Under the pieces are notes generated by a model. The model was not told where the DNA came from. It did not search any database and saw nothing but the letters and a program-made list of their open reading frames with translations. From Desmodesmus armatus (lineage: Eukaryota > Chlorophyta > Chlorophyceae > Sphaeropleales > Scenedesmaceae): a stretch of DNA of 64,000 nt. The stretch lies in NCBI GenBank assembly GCA_007449985.2, contig VIIQ02000006.1:124001-188000 (forward strand). The letters run 5' to 3'. The position numbers and the translations under genes were made by a program. How positions within the stretch are numbered: position 1 is the first letter of the stretch; the number at the start of each line of letters is the position of its first letter. This document shows, piece after piece, positions 1 through 12,800 of this stretch.

Positions 1-150
1 ACTGGGCGTGCTTGACGATTGGGCCTGTGTGATGTTAGGCCCCTACATCAATCACCAGTGGTGGGTACTGGTGCACGCAGGCTGCACAGTAGCTGCCAGG
101 GCAGTGCCCCCCATCTCACCACTGCGCGCTTGTGCTGGCTGTCTGTGCAG

Positions 151-3100
151 GATGCACTCCCTGGAGCAGTCTTTTGCGGAGCCCCGTGTGCCTGGCGGCC
201 TGCAGTACATGAGCGTGGTGACACACCTGTCAACTGTGCAGATCGTGTTCATGAACAGGTTCCTTGTGGAGTTCCTGGACTACCTGGCAGGTGGGCCAAC
301 ATTACTGTTTGTGATGATGGCGTCAGTATGCTCTTGCTGTTGATGAAGGTTCAGCAGCTACAGCCTGACGTAGATCGCAAAATGCACGCCGTCGCTGGCA
401 ACGGCATGCGGGCAGCTTCCTGCTTAGCAGGGTGAATGCCTGGGGGCTTATGATTTAGTACACCATGTTCTCACATGTTGTTCCGTGTGCTCCATTGTCC
501 CTGCCGTGCAGCCATGCTGGCGATGCAGGCTCAGCCCAAACAGCTCCCCGAGGCACAGGCCGCCAGCAGCAGTGAGCCGGCCGCAGCCTCAACGCAGCAG
601 CCACAGGTGCAGCCCTCTGTTGCACCTGTGGCCGCCAGTCCAGCCACTCCTGCAGCTGACAAGCCGGTGGTGGTGCTGCTAGATGTTGTGCTGGAGGCCC
701 CTGTGCTGCTGATGCCGCTCAGCAGTGGATCTGATGATTTTATGGAGGTGGACCTGGGCACGCTGCAGCTGCAGAACCTGGTGGTGTGGGAGATGCGGTC
801 TGAGGACAAGGACAGGCAGAAGCTGCTGGTGGATGAGATGCAGGTGAGCACTGTACCGCTTTGCTATCACTAGTAATACCCTGTCTGAGGTTGAAGCATG
901 TGAGCCTGGAGTGCGCAATATTTCATGGGGATAGTAGTGCGTTTCTAGGGACAGCGTTCGTGAGTGGATAGTGCCGAACGCCGCTTTCAAGGTGGTCACA
1001 ACCAAGCAGGATGTCGTCCAAGCGTACAGGCAGCATAGTCAGCAAGGTCGTTGTAGCTCTGCAGGAGTGAGACGCCCTGTTTTGCAGCTTACTGCAAATG
1101 GTTTGTTGAACTAGCTGCACTTGCATCCAGCAGCCCTCCCTTCTGCTTTGCTGCTGCGGTCTTTTGGCTGCACTTGCAGATCACGCTGCAGAAGGTCAGC
1201 GGCTGCGTGGTGGCGGAAGGCGTCCGTGGCCGCAACATCATCCGGGAGATGGGCGGCGGCGTGAGCGTCTCTGTCCGACGCCCGCTCCTGGCAGATCCGC
1301 TGCCGCTGCCGCCCATCACAACCGCAGTCACTGTGCCGAAGCTGCGAGCGTCCATCCTGGATACAGAGTATGCCCTCATCCTGGCCATTTTGGCGGGAAA
1401 CTTTGCAGAGGCAGCGCACCTTCCTGCAGAGATTGCCTGGCTGCATTCAGGCCTCCTGCACAACCAGCCAGCAGCAGCAGGAACTAGCCAACAGCAGCAG
1501 CAGGGAGCTGGGGGTGAAAAGGGCGGGAAAGACACCGGCCTCAGCGCCGCCCCAGCGGTTGCAGCAGCAGCAGGAGCCACAGTGCTGGGCGAGGATGACG
1601 CAGAGATGGCAGACATGAAGCGGCAGGTCGTGTCAGACTTCACCTGCACTAGTGCCAGCCTCCTGGGCCTCCTGTGTGATACAATCACCACCAAGGTCAC
1701 TGTCAGCATCAACCAGGCCCAGCTGATGCTGTGGAATGCGCAGCCGCAGGGGCTGCCACCAGCCGCAGTCGGCTCCATCGAGCTGAAGAGCCTCTGGGTG
1801 GCCGTCAGCATGACGCAGCACGGCAACATGCTGCTGTGGCTGTCCTTGCCCAGTGTCTGTGCAAGGGACCTGCGGCCAGGGGTCCCCAAGGAGGCCTCTC
1901 TGGTGCTGTCGACAGCAGAGATTGGGTCGGGAGCAGACCTGGGTGGTGCGCTGTCAGGCACAGGCGCCACGCCGCTGCCCAAATCCTGCCCTAAGGATCG
2001 CAACACCCCCAGCAGCAGCAGCAGCAGCCAGGGGCCCGGCGGGCCGCTGCCGTCGCTGCTGACGCTGCAGTACCGTGCCGTGAACAGCATCGGTCCCGAG
2101 CCTGCTGCTGCCCTGCAGGTTCGCCTGCAGCGGCCCACCCTTGTGCTGGACGTGGGCTTCATCATGAAAGTCCTGCACTTTGTCGCGCCCCAGGCTGGGC
2201 TGCAGGGGCCGGTCCCTCGCCCCTATGCCACACATGAGGTCCACCTGGGCCCTGAGCTTTATGCAGCAGCTGACCACCTCTGGCTCAGCCCAGAGTACCG
2301 CATCATTGCAGATGCTCCGGGGCTCAAGGAGGCGGTGTTTGATGGGCAGGGGCATGCGCTGGTGCTGCCAGCGGCAGTGCCGAGTATAGAGCACGTGCCG
2401 CTGATTGTGGTGGGGCGTGGCGTGACGCTGCGGCTGCGCAATGTCAAGGTCATCAACCAGGGGAGCCTTGCTGGGGTGCTGTTGCTGGGGCCCGGTGGGA
2501 GGCTGGTGGCGGAGGAGTCTGATGGGGTCAGCTGGCATGGGCCGGAGGAGGCGCTGCGGCTCAGGAACAAGTCTGGCAGGTGGGGTGGGTCACCAACGAT
2601 TGGCGGAGCAGACTTAAGTATTTCTTTAACTGAGTGATCGGGTCTGAGCGTTCGTTGCATCAGCTGCTGTCGCAGTGGCTGCTGGCCGAATTCTTCGTTT
2701 ACGCATCATCAATGTAGAGGCCGCTCGCCAAATTCACGCGTCTGCATCACCGATGTTTTGATGTGTTTTGCTCATGCAGGCACATCCTCATCCAGGCCTC
2801 TCGAGCAGAGGCACAAGACGAGCCGGCTGCAACACCTGCAGGCAGCATGACAGTGGCAATGCATGCTATCGGGGCAGCGGTGTACCTCATAGATGCCCAT
2901 GCAGCAGCAGATGGTTCTGGCAGCCAGGCCAATCAAGGCGCAGCAGAAGCCACCCCAGGCATCAGCATACCTACGGGTCCTGCTGCCGCGGAAGCTGGAG
3001 CGTCAGCCGATGCTGCTGCAGCGGCAGCAGCAGAGGGTGATGCAAGCGAGGCGGGCGCTGCAGGGTCAGCAGCACAACAAGGTGGCCTGCTGCGCATGCT

Positions 3101-3865
3101 GGCACTGTACTTGGACTGTGGGCTTGACATGGAGATGAAGGTGAGTGTCATGCAATGATGTCAAGCGTTGGGGTATGATAATGCTGGAGGGGCCATGACA
3201 AGTGTGTTGTTTTTGCTGTCAGGCACAGCGTATGGTCAAGTGCTTTCGTGACACACAGTCTGGGGGATGGCGGCAGCAGCGTCTGATATTGCAGCACCTG
3301 GCTGTGTTTTTCTTTTTGGTGTCAGCTACAGAGGAGTGGAGTCCGTGTCAGCCTGTCTTGCAGAACAGCGGTACAGCCTGTGCTGCACTATCGTCGTCAC
3401 GTGTGGGTCTGCCTGTTGCGGCTGCAGGGGCCAAACTCCAAGATTGCTGCACAGCTATTGGGGCTGTCTGTCAAGGCACAAACACGGCTCTTGGAGGATG
3501 CACAAGCTGCTGCTGCTGCTGCAGCAGCAGCGGCGGCGGCTCCTGCTGCCCAGCAGAGCTCAGCACACGCTGCCACTGGCCAGCAGCAGCAGCAGCAGCA
3601 TGTGGCCCAAGATCAGCCTGTGCAGGGATTGCCGGCGCGGCAGCAGCAGGTGGCAACCAGCATCTTGGAGCCCTGTGACGTGCATGTGACGATGAAGACA
3701 GATGAGGCTGTGCAGGACATCACTGTGGATGTCAGCGCGCTGCAGCTGCGCATGTCCCCTGATGTCCTGCAGCTGCTCATGCACCTGCAGCAGGTGGGCG
3801 GTGCTCTTGCGCTGGCAAGCAGGCATGTCACCCCCCAACACATTCTATCCCAACCAGGACTGTAG
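151..3865 (+). other. VPS13 central region
   Basis: These exons encode the repeated beta-strand groove region of VPS13. The first visible exon (151-290) reads MSVVTHLSTVQIVFMNRFLV, the conserved strand before the mid-protein segment. The next exon has DVVLEAPVLLMPLSSGSDDF followed by DLGTLQLQN, matching the family pattern 'EAPhhhhP..S....hhhDLG.L...N'. A later exon (about 3640-3794) has ILEPCDVHVTMKTDE and DVSALQLRMSPDVLQLL, another family hallmark just before the VPS62 block. Long Gln/Ala-rich inserts (about 1480-1600 and 3505-3640) interrupt the fold and probably form disordered loops. The junction after 3138 is not resolved. Confidence 0.75.
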
Positions 3866-6800
3866 CCACCCTGCAACGCTGTTGCAACAGCTTGACACAG
3901 CACCCTACAGCCCTGAGGACGTATGTCTATGTTTGGGGCAGCACACCGTGACCAGCTGGTAGGGCATGGCTGGCTGTGAGACGGTTGCACAGTGGGACGC
4001 AGGGGCATGTCTGTTGGCTGTAAGCTTGCTCAACATGCATGCTCCGTACAACCAGTGTCCCGCTTGTGTCTGTGTGTGCAGGTGGTGATGGAGCCTCTGG
4101 CTGTGCCGCCTGCCTCCCAGCCCCTTGCACGTGTTGACAAGTTTGTACACATCTGGAGTAGCCATGGCGCTGCCGAGGGATGTGGTGTGGGGCCACCCTA
4201 CGCCACCGCAGGAGCTGGGGGAGTAGACGTCATTGGCAGCGACAAGGGCGTCACTGTCTGGCGGCCGCAGCCGCCTATGGGCTACGCACTGCTGGGTGAT
4301 GTGCTGTCTGCAGGTAAGCTGCCTCGGAGGGTGTCATGCAGTTGCTTCGGTGATGCAAGTATATGGCCAGCTTGAGGGGTCTGCTGCACAGAAGCTTGGC
4401 TTGCTTGATGACAAAGTCTTGAGGTGTGTCAACATGCCAGAATGTGCATGCCATGTAGCAAGTGCTGTGCGATCCACACAGGGTGTACTGTTTGTGTCTG
4501 TTCTGCCCTGCAGGTCACAGCCAGCCAGACCACCAGGTGGTTGCTGTGGCAATCAGCAGTGGCCTGGTCACCTACCCGCTTGGCTTCACTCGCGTCTGGG
4601 AGTCGCCAGGTGCGCAAGAGGGTGGCTTGGCCCGCCACAGGCGCCGGAGGCGTTCTTTTACAGTCTTGCGTACAGGCTGCAGCTGTTCCAGAAGCTTGTT
4701 TCACCGTTGTTGGCCGTTTGCTCCGCCCCAGCTGGGGCTTCAGCTGGCTGCAGTCAACCATGTGGACCCTCTCCTGCTTCCGCCCCTTCCATGTAGTATG
4801 AGCGTACATTGCTGTAACTGATGCTGTGTCAACCGCATCCGTCCCCGTGCAGGCATCAGCTTCTGGCGTCCAGTGCCGCCTACCGGCTACGTACCCATGG
4901 GCTGCATCGCCAGCACGGCCCAGCCTGACCGCAAGGCCTGTGTGGTGGTGGCCCAGCAGGCGGTTGTGACAGCCCTGCTGAGCGAGTGCATGATGCAGTG
5001 CACTAATGGCAACCTGTGGTGCATACAGAACAGCATGGGCACCTTTGAGGTGGCTGCTCCTGACACCCACCACCCAAAGGTGCGCAGCGTCCTGCCAGCA
5101 TACCCTGCTGTTGGGTGTTTCAACACATGCTGCCGGCCTACGTTTGTTGTGCGAAATTCAGTCGCTGTCAGATGCAGCAGACTGGCAGCTGTGTAGGTTG
5201 CGCGGCAGCCACAGTTCTCTCCCTGTATGCAGCCAAGAAACAACACAATCGACATAGGCAGAGTCAGCAACAAGTTGCTGTCCCCCTGCTGCTGCAGGTG
5301 CACTTGTACGACCTGAGGTCCCCGCTGGGTGTGGCACCAGCAGCGCTCACCACCACCCCACAGCCCCACCCGGCCCTTCCAGACCCTCATGCAGCAGCTG
5401 GCAGCCACCACCTGCTGCTGAACGCAGTGGGGGCACTGGCTGCGCAGCTGCCGCCCAGCCTGGTTGCTGCCAAGGCGTTTGCTGCCAGCAGGGCCCAGCT
5501 GAGGGCCAAGGTGGCCTCATCAGGCCAGGTGGGTGTGGTCATTGACAGCAGGGGCTGGTATGTTCAGGCATCTGACACCTCATCTGAGTCATGTATGGGT
5601 GTCCTGTGCTGGGATCCGTGGTTGTGGGGCAGCAGCGGTGGCCCGACCCGACAAGTGGTTGGGATGAGGGGGCGACCCTGGCAGGGCTGCACCAATACGT
5701 GCAGTGGGCGCTACCTAGGAGGGGTGAGGCTGCTGGTATTCTATCGTCACAGTTCACAAAGTGTTTTTGGTGTGACGTGATAGGCTGCTGTCAGGAGAGG
5801 AGCGTGACAGCATATGAATCAGGGGTAATCCAGGGGGGGGGGGAAGTCACGGGATGTTCACAGGGGAGGAACCACCCCATTGACTCCTCTCTCCTGCCCG
5901 CCTGCCTTCCTTGCTGGCACCCATATGCCGCTGCAGATCAGCAGCACTGTGGAGTTCCAGCGGATCTGGTGGGACAAGCACTCCAAGCACCCGTCCATGA
6001 CGCAAGTCAGCCTGTGGCGCCCGGTACCTCCTCCTGGCTATGTCTCCCTGGGCGACTGTATGGTCACCGGCATGTACTGCCCACCTAACAACGTGCTGGT
6101 GCTTAGGGACACGGACCCTTCTGAGCTTATGGATGGTCGGCCGCCGCTGCTGGCTCGGCCGCTGAGCTGCCTGATGGTAAGACTGCAGAGCGGGGTTGCA
6201 GTTGTTCGGCTGTTGCCTACCTAGCTATTGCAAGCAAACGTGTGACTGCTGCACTTCCTGCACGCATTGCTCACAACTACTGTGCAGGTCGTGCTCTTTC
6301 TCCTGCTGGGAGCTAGCAATGTCATCACTGTCACTGAGGTGTCAGGCAGGCATATCAAACTTGAAACATACGCTTGGCAGCTGCATGGCGTCGTTGAGAG
6401 CAGTGTGTGCCTTGCTCCCGCTGCTGTCTCAGGTGTGGAGTGATGGCCACAAGAAGGCGCGTGGTGACCCCAACTACCTGACCTTATGGAAGCCTGTTGC
6501 ACCTGCTGGTTATGTCACGATGGGGCTGCTGGCCAGCACAGGCAACAAGGAGCCGACAAGCTTCAACCAGGTCAGTTCAGTTGTCAGCGCTGATCACAAA
6601 ACATGCGATTTTGCTCCCACGATAAGATCACGGAGGTTTCCAACACTGTGTCATCTAGTTGCATTGTGCGGTGCGTGATTGTTGAGGCTGCATGTTCTGC
6701 AAAGTATAGCATGCGTGAAATGTTGTGCTGTGGGTGATGCGGTTGTAGGTGCGCTGTGTGCGTGCCGACCTTGCCACGCGCGTCGACTTCCAGCCAAACT

Positions 6801-9800
6801 CGCCAGCGCTGATCTTCTACCCGTACAAGCAGCGGGTCGCACTGGGAGGCTGGCTTGCGGATGAGCGGACGTCCACGTTTGTGGTCGTCAGTCACGATGG
6901 CAGCCAGCAGGTGCTGAAGGGATACCGGCTGAAGGAACCGGAGCAGATCAGGCGAGAGAAGCTGCAGCGGGAGGGAGTGCAGGAGGAGCAGACAGGTTGG
7001 TACCCTGCCCTGGCCTTGGGCTGCACCAAGGATAGTTCCGGCGAGCCCATGTTTGTCTGACCATTTGCTCACTCCCAGTGGACGATACAAAGATGCTGTC
7101 AGAGCAGAGGCACTGCTGTGTAGGGCCAATCAAGCTTGTTCAAATTGTGCTTCATGCTTGTTTGATGGGGGAAAGGTGGCGTAATCTGGTGTCTCAGCAC
7201 AAGCATCAGCTTTTTGCAACAAGCACTGGGCTGATGGCTGCCGTTGTGGGTGTGCAGGCACTGCCCGTGCCCTGCAGATGTCCCTGTCTGTGGGCAAGAC
7301 GAACCTGCTGCTGCGCAACCTGCTGCGCACACCCATTCTGGAGCTGGAGGCTTCCAAACTCAACCTGGGTAAGCACACAAGCAGGCAGGCAGGCGTAGGA
7401 TGCAGGCATTGCAGCGGGCATACCACAGCTGCAAGGGCATTGAACAAAATCAGTCGAAGATCTCACCACAGTTGGGGCAGGCACTGTGCGGCATACTGCA
7501 GCTGATGCTAGTAGCTGTGTAGTGCAGGGATCAAGCACTCTAGCCTTGTGATAGTGCCGAGGTTGGGACTATGTCCCCAATTATTGTACTGTTTCATCTG
7601 CCTTCCCCGCTTTGTTGTGCACTGCTTGGCGGCATCTGCCACATCAGAATTACCAAGGAAACACAAGGGCGACCCCTGTCTGACCATCTCTCATGATGCA
7701 CGTTGTTTGTTTGTCGTCCTTGCTGTGTGTTCCATTGCTGTCCCACAGGCCTATCGCAGGAGGTGTGTGGGGTCCGCCGCTGCTTTGCATACCTCACCAC
7801 CAGCCTGTGGTCCTACAACCAAAGCCTGGAGGTTTGGGAGCCCATCATGGAGCCCTGGCAGCTGCTGCTGCACATGGACGTCAACCCCAACCCACAGAGC
7901 AGCGCTGGCATCCAGCCGGGCAGCTGGCTGCGTTTGACCAGCCCCCACGGCTGCGTGCACGTCACCCTGGCTCAGGCGGCACTCAACTCCTGCCTGGACG
8001 CTCTCACAGATTGGCAGGCAGGCTCTGCGGCAGCAGCAGATGCATGGGATCCCACCAACAGCAGCAGCAAGGCAGGGCAGGGCCCAGGGAAGACGGGCCT
8101 TGCAGCAGCGGACGGCCTGCACGTCTACACCACCTTCACAAACACCCTGGATACAGCTGCATACCTGCAGCTGAACTATGGGGAGGGGCGCAAGCAGGTG
8201 GTGATGCTGCCGCCGCATGTGTCTACGCCGCTGACGCAGCCGCTGCCGGTGCCGCCTACCAGCCATGCACCTCTCACAGCTGGCCAGCCGCCGCCCGTGC
8301 GCCTTGTGATAGACGTCCTTGATGGCAGGCTGCTGTCGGAGCTGGGAGGCACTGGGTCAACGCCCGAGCTGTCAGTCAAGGTGCGCCTGAGTCTGAACAG
8401 GGAGGGCGTCCAGGGTCTGAGAAGGGGTCAGTGGGGGTGTCACTTGCCGATGGGGGGCTACACATTGCCCAGCCCAGGCTGATGATTTGATACAGCCAAG
8501 ATTCAAGCCAGGAGATGCATCATGCTGCAGCACGCACGGCCAGCACAGTTGAGAATGCTGAAGTATGCGCGGCGGACTCGTGAGGACTCTTTTTGCCCTG
8601 TCCTGCTTGTGTTGCTGGTCACAGGTGGCGGTCACCGGCAGGCTGGCAAAGCAGCTGTCAGCGGACACTCAAGGCATGGCCACTCGGGCAGTCCCTGTGC
8701 AGGTCCGGTTCAACCCTGCGGCTCAGGCCTCTCAGTCAGCCCAGCAGGGGCTGGTAGTCCAGCCCAGCCAGGACATTGCATGGAACGAGCGCTTCGTGCT
8801 GGCCCTGCCCTCAGAGCTCGCAGAGCAGCTACTGACCCCAGCCCCAGGGGACAACCCCTTTGAGGGTGTGGCTCTGCGCCTCAAGGTGACTGTGATGGAC
8901 GGCAGTGGGGAGAGGGGCCTGGGCCGGGTGCTGAGCAGCACCGAGGTGCCTGTCACCTTCAACTGGCTGCTGTCTCAGATCCAGGCGCTGCTCGCTGTCA
9001 GGGCAGATGCTGCTGCCGCTGCCACAGCCGCAGCAGCAGCTGCGTCGGGTCCTGCATCTGCTGTCTCCCAGCAGGGACAGCAGCAGGGTGGGGCGGAGAC
9101 AGGTCTACCTCCAGCCTCAGCGCAGGCCGCAGCTAAGGCTGGCGACAAAGCAGGGAAGGACGCCGCCACTAGGTCAGCCAGGGCTTACGGCCTTGGTATG
9201 CAGCAGACACTGCAGCTGTGGAAGGCTGGCACCGCACCCCCTGATGCCTCTCCCCAGGGGCCTACCCAACAGCCTGGCCCAGCCCAGCCCAGCAGCAGTA
9301 CTGCCTCTGCCATAGCAGCCGCCACTGCGGCTGCTGCTGCGGTAGCTGCGGGTGCAGAAGCTGCACCAGACGGAGACGAGGCAGCAGCGCCAGTCATGCA
9401 GCTGAAGATCAAGCTGTCGCTTGATGACTCGCAAGTCAGCAGCAGCTGGTACCCACACCAGCTGATGCGGCGGCGCCTGACACAGCTCCTGCGCAGCAGC
9501 GGCGGCAGCCCACAGCTGCAGCTGGCAAGGCCCTCCCGGCAAGGCAGCAGATCCTTGGGTACAGACTCTAGGTCTCCTCAAACTCAGCAGCAGCTGTCAG
9601 GGGCCTCTGCGCGCGGGTCAGGCGGTGGCAGCAGCACCAGGAATGCGCTGCGGTTGGAGGGGTCGGACGTGTGGAGCCCCTTTAGTTACACGTCTCTGCG
9701 GCGGCTGACCGGCGCGCTCGCGGGCACACCTCACTCGGGTGTGGTTCCTATCAGGGCAGGGCCAGGGCTGGTGCTGGAGCTGGCGTACCTAGGTAAGTCC

Positions 9801-12800
9801 TCCACCACTCCAGCATCAACTCCATTGAGAAAGAAAGGTGATATAGAGGGATAGTAGCTATAGATTGTACATGTTACATGCAGATGCAAGAGGCCCATAT
9901 GTAACGTCACATCTGGATGCAGGAGTCACGTCACGATCTGTCTCAGTTTTGGTGGTGCTTGTGCTGCTGCAGGGGGCAGCTACCAAGGCAGGATCCGCAG
10001 CTTGTGTCAATTCTTCAACTCCACAGACCTTGTGTTGGAGGTGGCCCTACTGCAGGTATGTATGCCGCTAGGCAATGAAGTGGCATTGCAAATGTGGACG
10101 TTTTAGACTCTTGAGTATGCATATGCATCCTCAACTGATCCAGACCGGCGGCAGGGGTCAGGAACACCAGGAGGTGTGCAAGTACCGTGGCAATATTTGG
10201 TGTTGCAGGGGAGGTTGTTGATCCACCGTGAATGATGTCACCACTGGGTGGTTTTGTCCCTTTTGCACTGCAGGACGATGATACATCATGGACCATGCTG
10301 CCCAGCACTGCTAGCCAGGGGCTAGGCAGGTCAGGCGGCCAAGGCAGTGTTGGTGAGGTCATGGAGGAGGAGGTGTTTGAGTATGAGAGGTACCTGCCGC
10401 TGCGGGGCTGGTCACCCAACCACCTCAGCTCCCTGGACCCCCACCAGTTCAGCAGGTACAGGAATGGATCACACAGCAGCAGCGCCTTCCCCAGGGTACC
10501 CCTGCCGCCGGTGAGTGCACCAGCAGCACATGTTGGGTGATCACCCTGGCTTGCAACAAGGTTGTGAGAGCCGGGCCAGTAGACCTAGTGTGGCTGATGC
10601 TGATGAGACTGTGTGACAGACCAACAGGTGCTCTCTAGGATGTCCCGCAATTCATTGCCGAGCAGCCCCCTGCTGGCCTGTACCAGCAAACATCAGCCCG
10701 CCCATATCATAACCACAAGCCTGCCTCAAGTGCTCTTGCACTGTATTGACCAGCCCAACTGGCCAGCTGTCAAGCAGCCCAACTGCTTGACAGCTGAGCT
10801 GACAGCAATGCTGCTGCGCACCTCACAAAGCATGTATGTCTGCCATGTGCTGCAGGGCTGGGAGTGGGAGGGCCAGTGGGAAGTGGAGCGCCACCCACAT
10901 GTGGACCCTGAGGGGTGGGACTATGCCTTTGACATCAACCAGTTCAAGTGGCCACCAGCACCAGGGGCTGGCATCAAGAAGGCACACGATTTCGTGCGGC
11001 GGTGAGTGCTGGGGGTGCGCCGGCGCTTGGCCCCTGGACAGCCACAAGCTAGTTTGGCCCCTGGACAGCCACACATCAGCCCCCACCTGTTGCTGAGGTA
11101 CAAATGTGTGCATGTCTTCTGCCACTGCGTTTGCCAACGTCACACTGCGGCGGCTAGCAGCACTTCCAGGGCTGCTGGTAGAATCAAGGTTGAGTCAAGT
11201 GCTGGCTGGTGGAATGGGTGTTTGCCACCGCTGACGGGTGTGGTTGGTTTCCCATTGCTTGCAAGCGCTGACTACTACTAGTGGGGTTTGGATTGCAATG
11301 CTGATGGTGGGGTGGGGGCTCTCCAATGTGTGCAAGCGGTGACGGGTTGGGTGTTGACTGCATCGCTTGCAGGCGTCGGTGGGTGCGCAAGAGGCGGCGC
11401 GTGGCGCTGCCGTCCAGCGTCCTGGACGTCACAGCAGCAGGTGACGAGCCAGCCGGACAGCTGCCACGCCGCATCCTGGGCCAAGTCCAGCCAGGTGGCA
11501 GCTTACCCCTCCCGCAGGACTGGCGTGCAGACAACAAGCAGCTGCAGATACGACCTCTGCTGCTTCCGCAGCAACAGCAGCAGCGGGGGCGGTCCCCCAG
11601 CCCTACAGCTGCTGCTCATGCCCCGGCTGAAGACCCTCCTTCACATGCGTGGAGCTATGGGGTCAGCAGCGGGCAGCAGAGTGTGCTGCTGGCTTCATTA
11701 GAGGATGGTGCATCACGGTTGCTGTGCTGTCCAACGCTGGGGCTGCAGAAAGCACCGGAAGATTATCAGGGGGCCAGGGCACCGGGGGCTACTGGGGCCG
11801 GCATCAGTCCGCGCAGCGCTGCAGCAGCAGCACCTGCCTGCTGGTTTACTGCTGTGTCGGAGGCCACAGAGCTGTCCCTACAGGTGCGGCCGGTGGTGCT
11901 GGCCTGCATGCTGATATCACGCATGTACCGTCTGTGTCTGATGAATGAATTGCGATTGACATGTTGTCTTGGCCCATTGGCAGAGTTGAGCAATGCTTTC
12001 TATACAAGACTCTCTCTTTGGCCTTTCATCTGCGGGTGATCAGGGAGGGGGCAGACCCAGTGTTCTGTGAAAGTGGTACTGTCTGCTGCTGAAACCTTTA
12101 AGCTGTGTGTTTTTCTGACATTTTATGGTATGCAGGGTGTTGGAGACGTGCTGACGGACTGGCGCATCACTGCGCAGCCGCCGCTGACCCTGCGCAACGA
12201 CCTGCCTGTGGCTGCTCACTACAACTTGTGGGAGCGGCCTGCAAGGGGTGGCAGCCTGGTGCTGCGGCAGCAGGGCAGGCTGGAGGGCTGGTCCAGCATC
12301 AACGTCTACTCAGTGGACATGAGGCAGCAGGTGCGGCGTGCTGTCAGCGCAAGGGACGTCATGTGTGATACATACATAATACTGAAGCGCTGAAGTTGAC
12401 TTGGGAATTTGTCAAGCCTCCCTTGCCATGGACAGCTGCAGCTGGCTGGGTGTGTTACTGCAACATGAGCGTGCTGAGGCTGTTGTGAGAGTTGCTCAGC
12501 AAACATAAGCAGCACACTTCAATTGACACAAGCTTTCGACGAGTGCAAGTCAGGTGGCTAGCCCAGCAGCTGAATCCGCCAGCATCGAAGGCAGCATGAC
12601 AGGGATGATGCCCTGCTTGTCGTGCCGTACTGCCAGGTGTGTTTGACTTTCCACCCCGAAGGTGCTGAGTGGGATGAGCCTGAGCCCGTGATTGTCAGCG
12701 AGGGCTTCCTGGGCAGCACTGCAGGTAAGGCAGTACTGCCTTTATGCTGCAGGACACCTTGAACAGTCAGTGCAGTGCATCTCAGCTCAGAACAGTTTTC

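Noticed and set aside
1089..2165. Long minus-strand open frame of 358 codons
   Set aside because: It is the antisense shadow of a VPS13 exon with clear family motifs; GC-rich coding DNA commonly leaves the opposite strand open.
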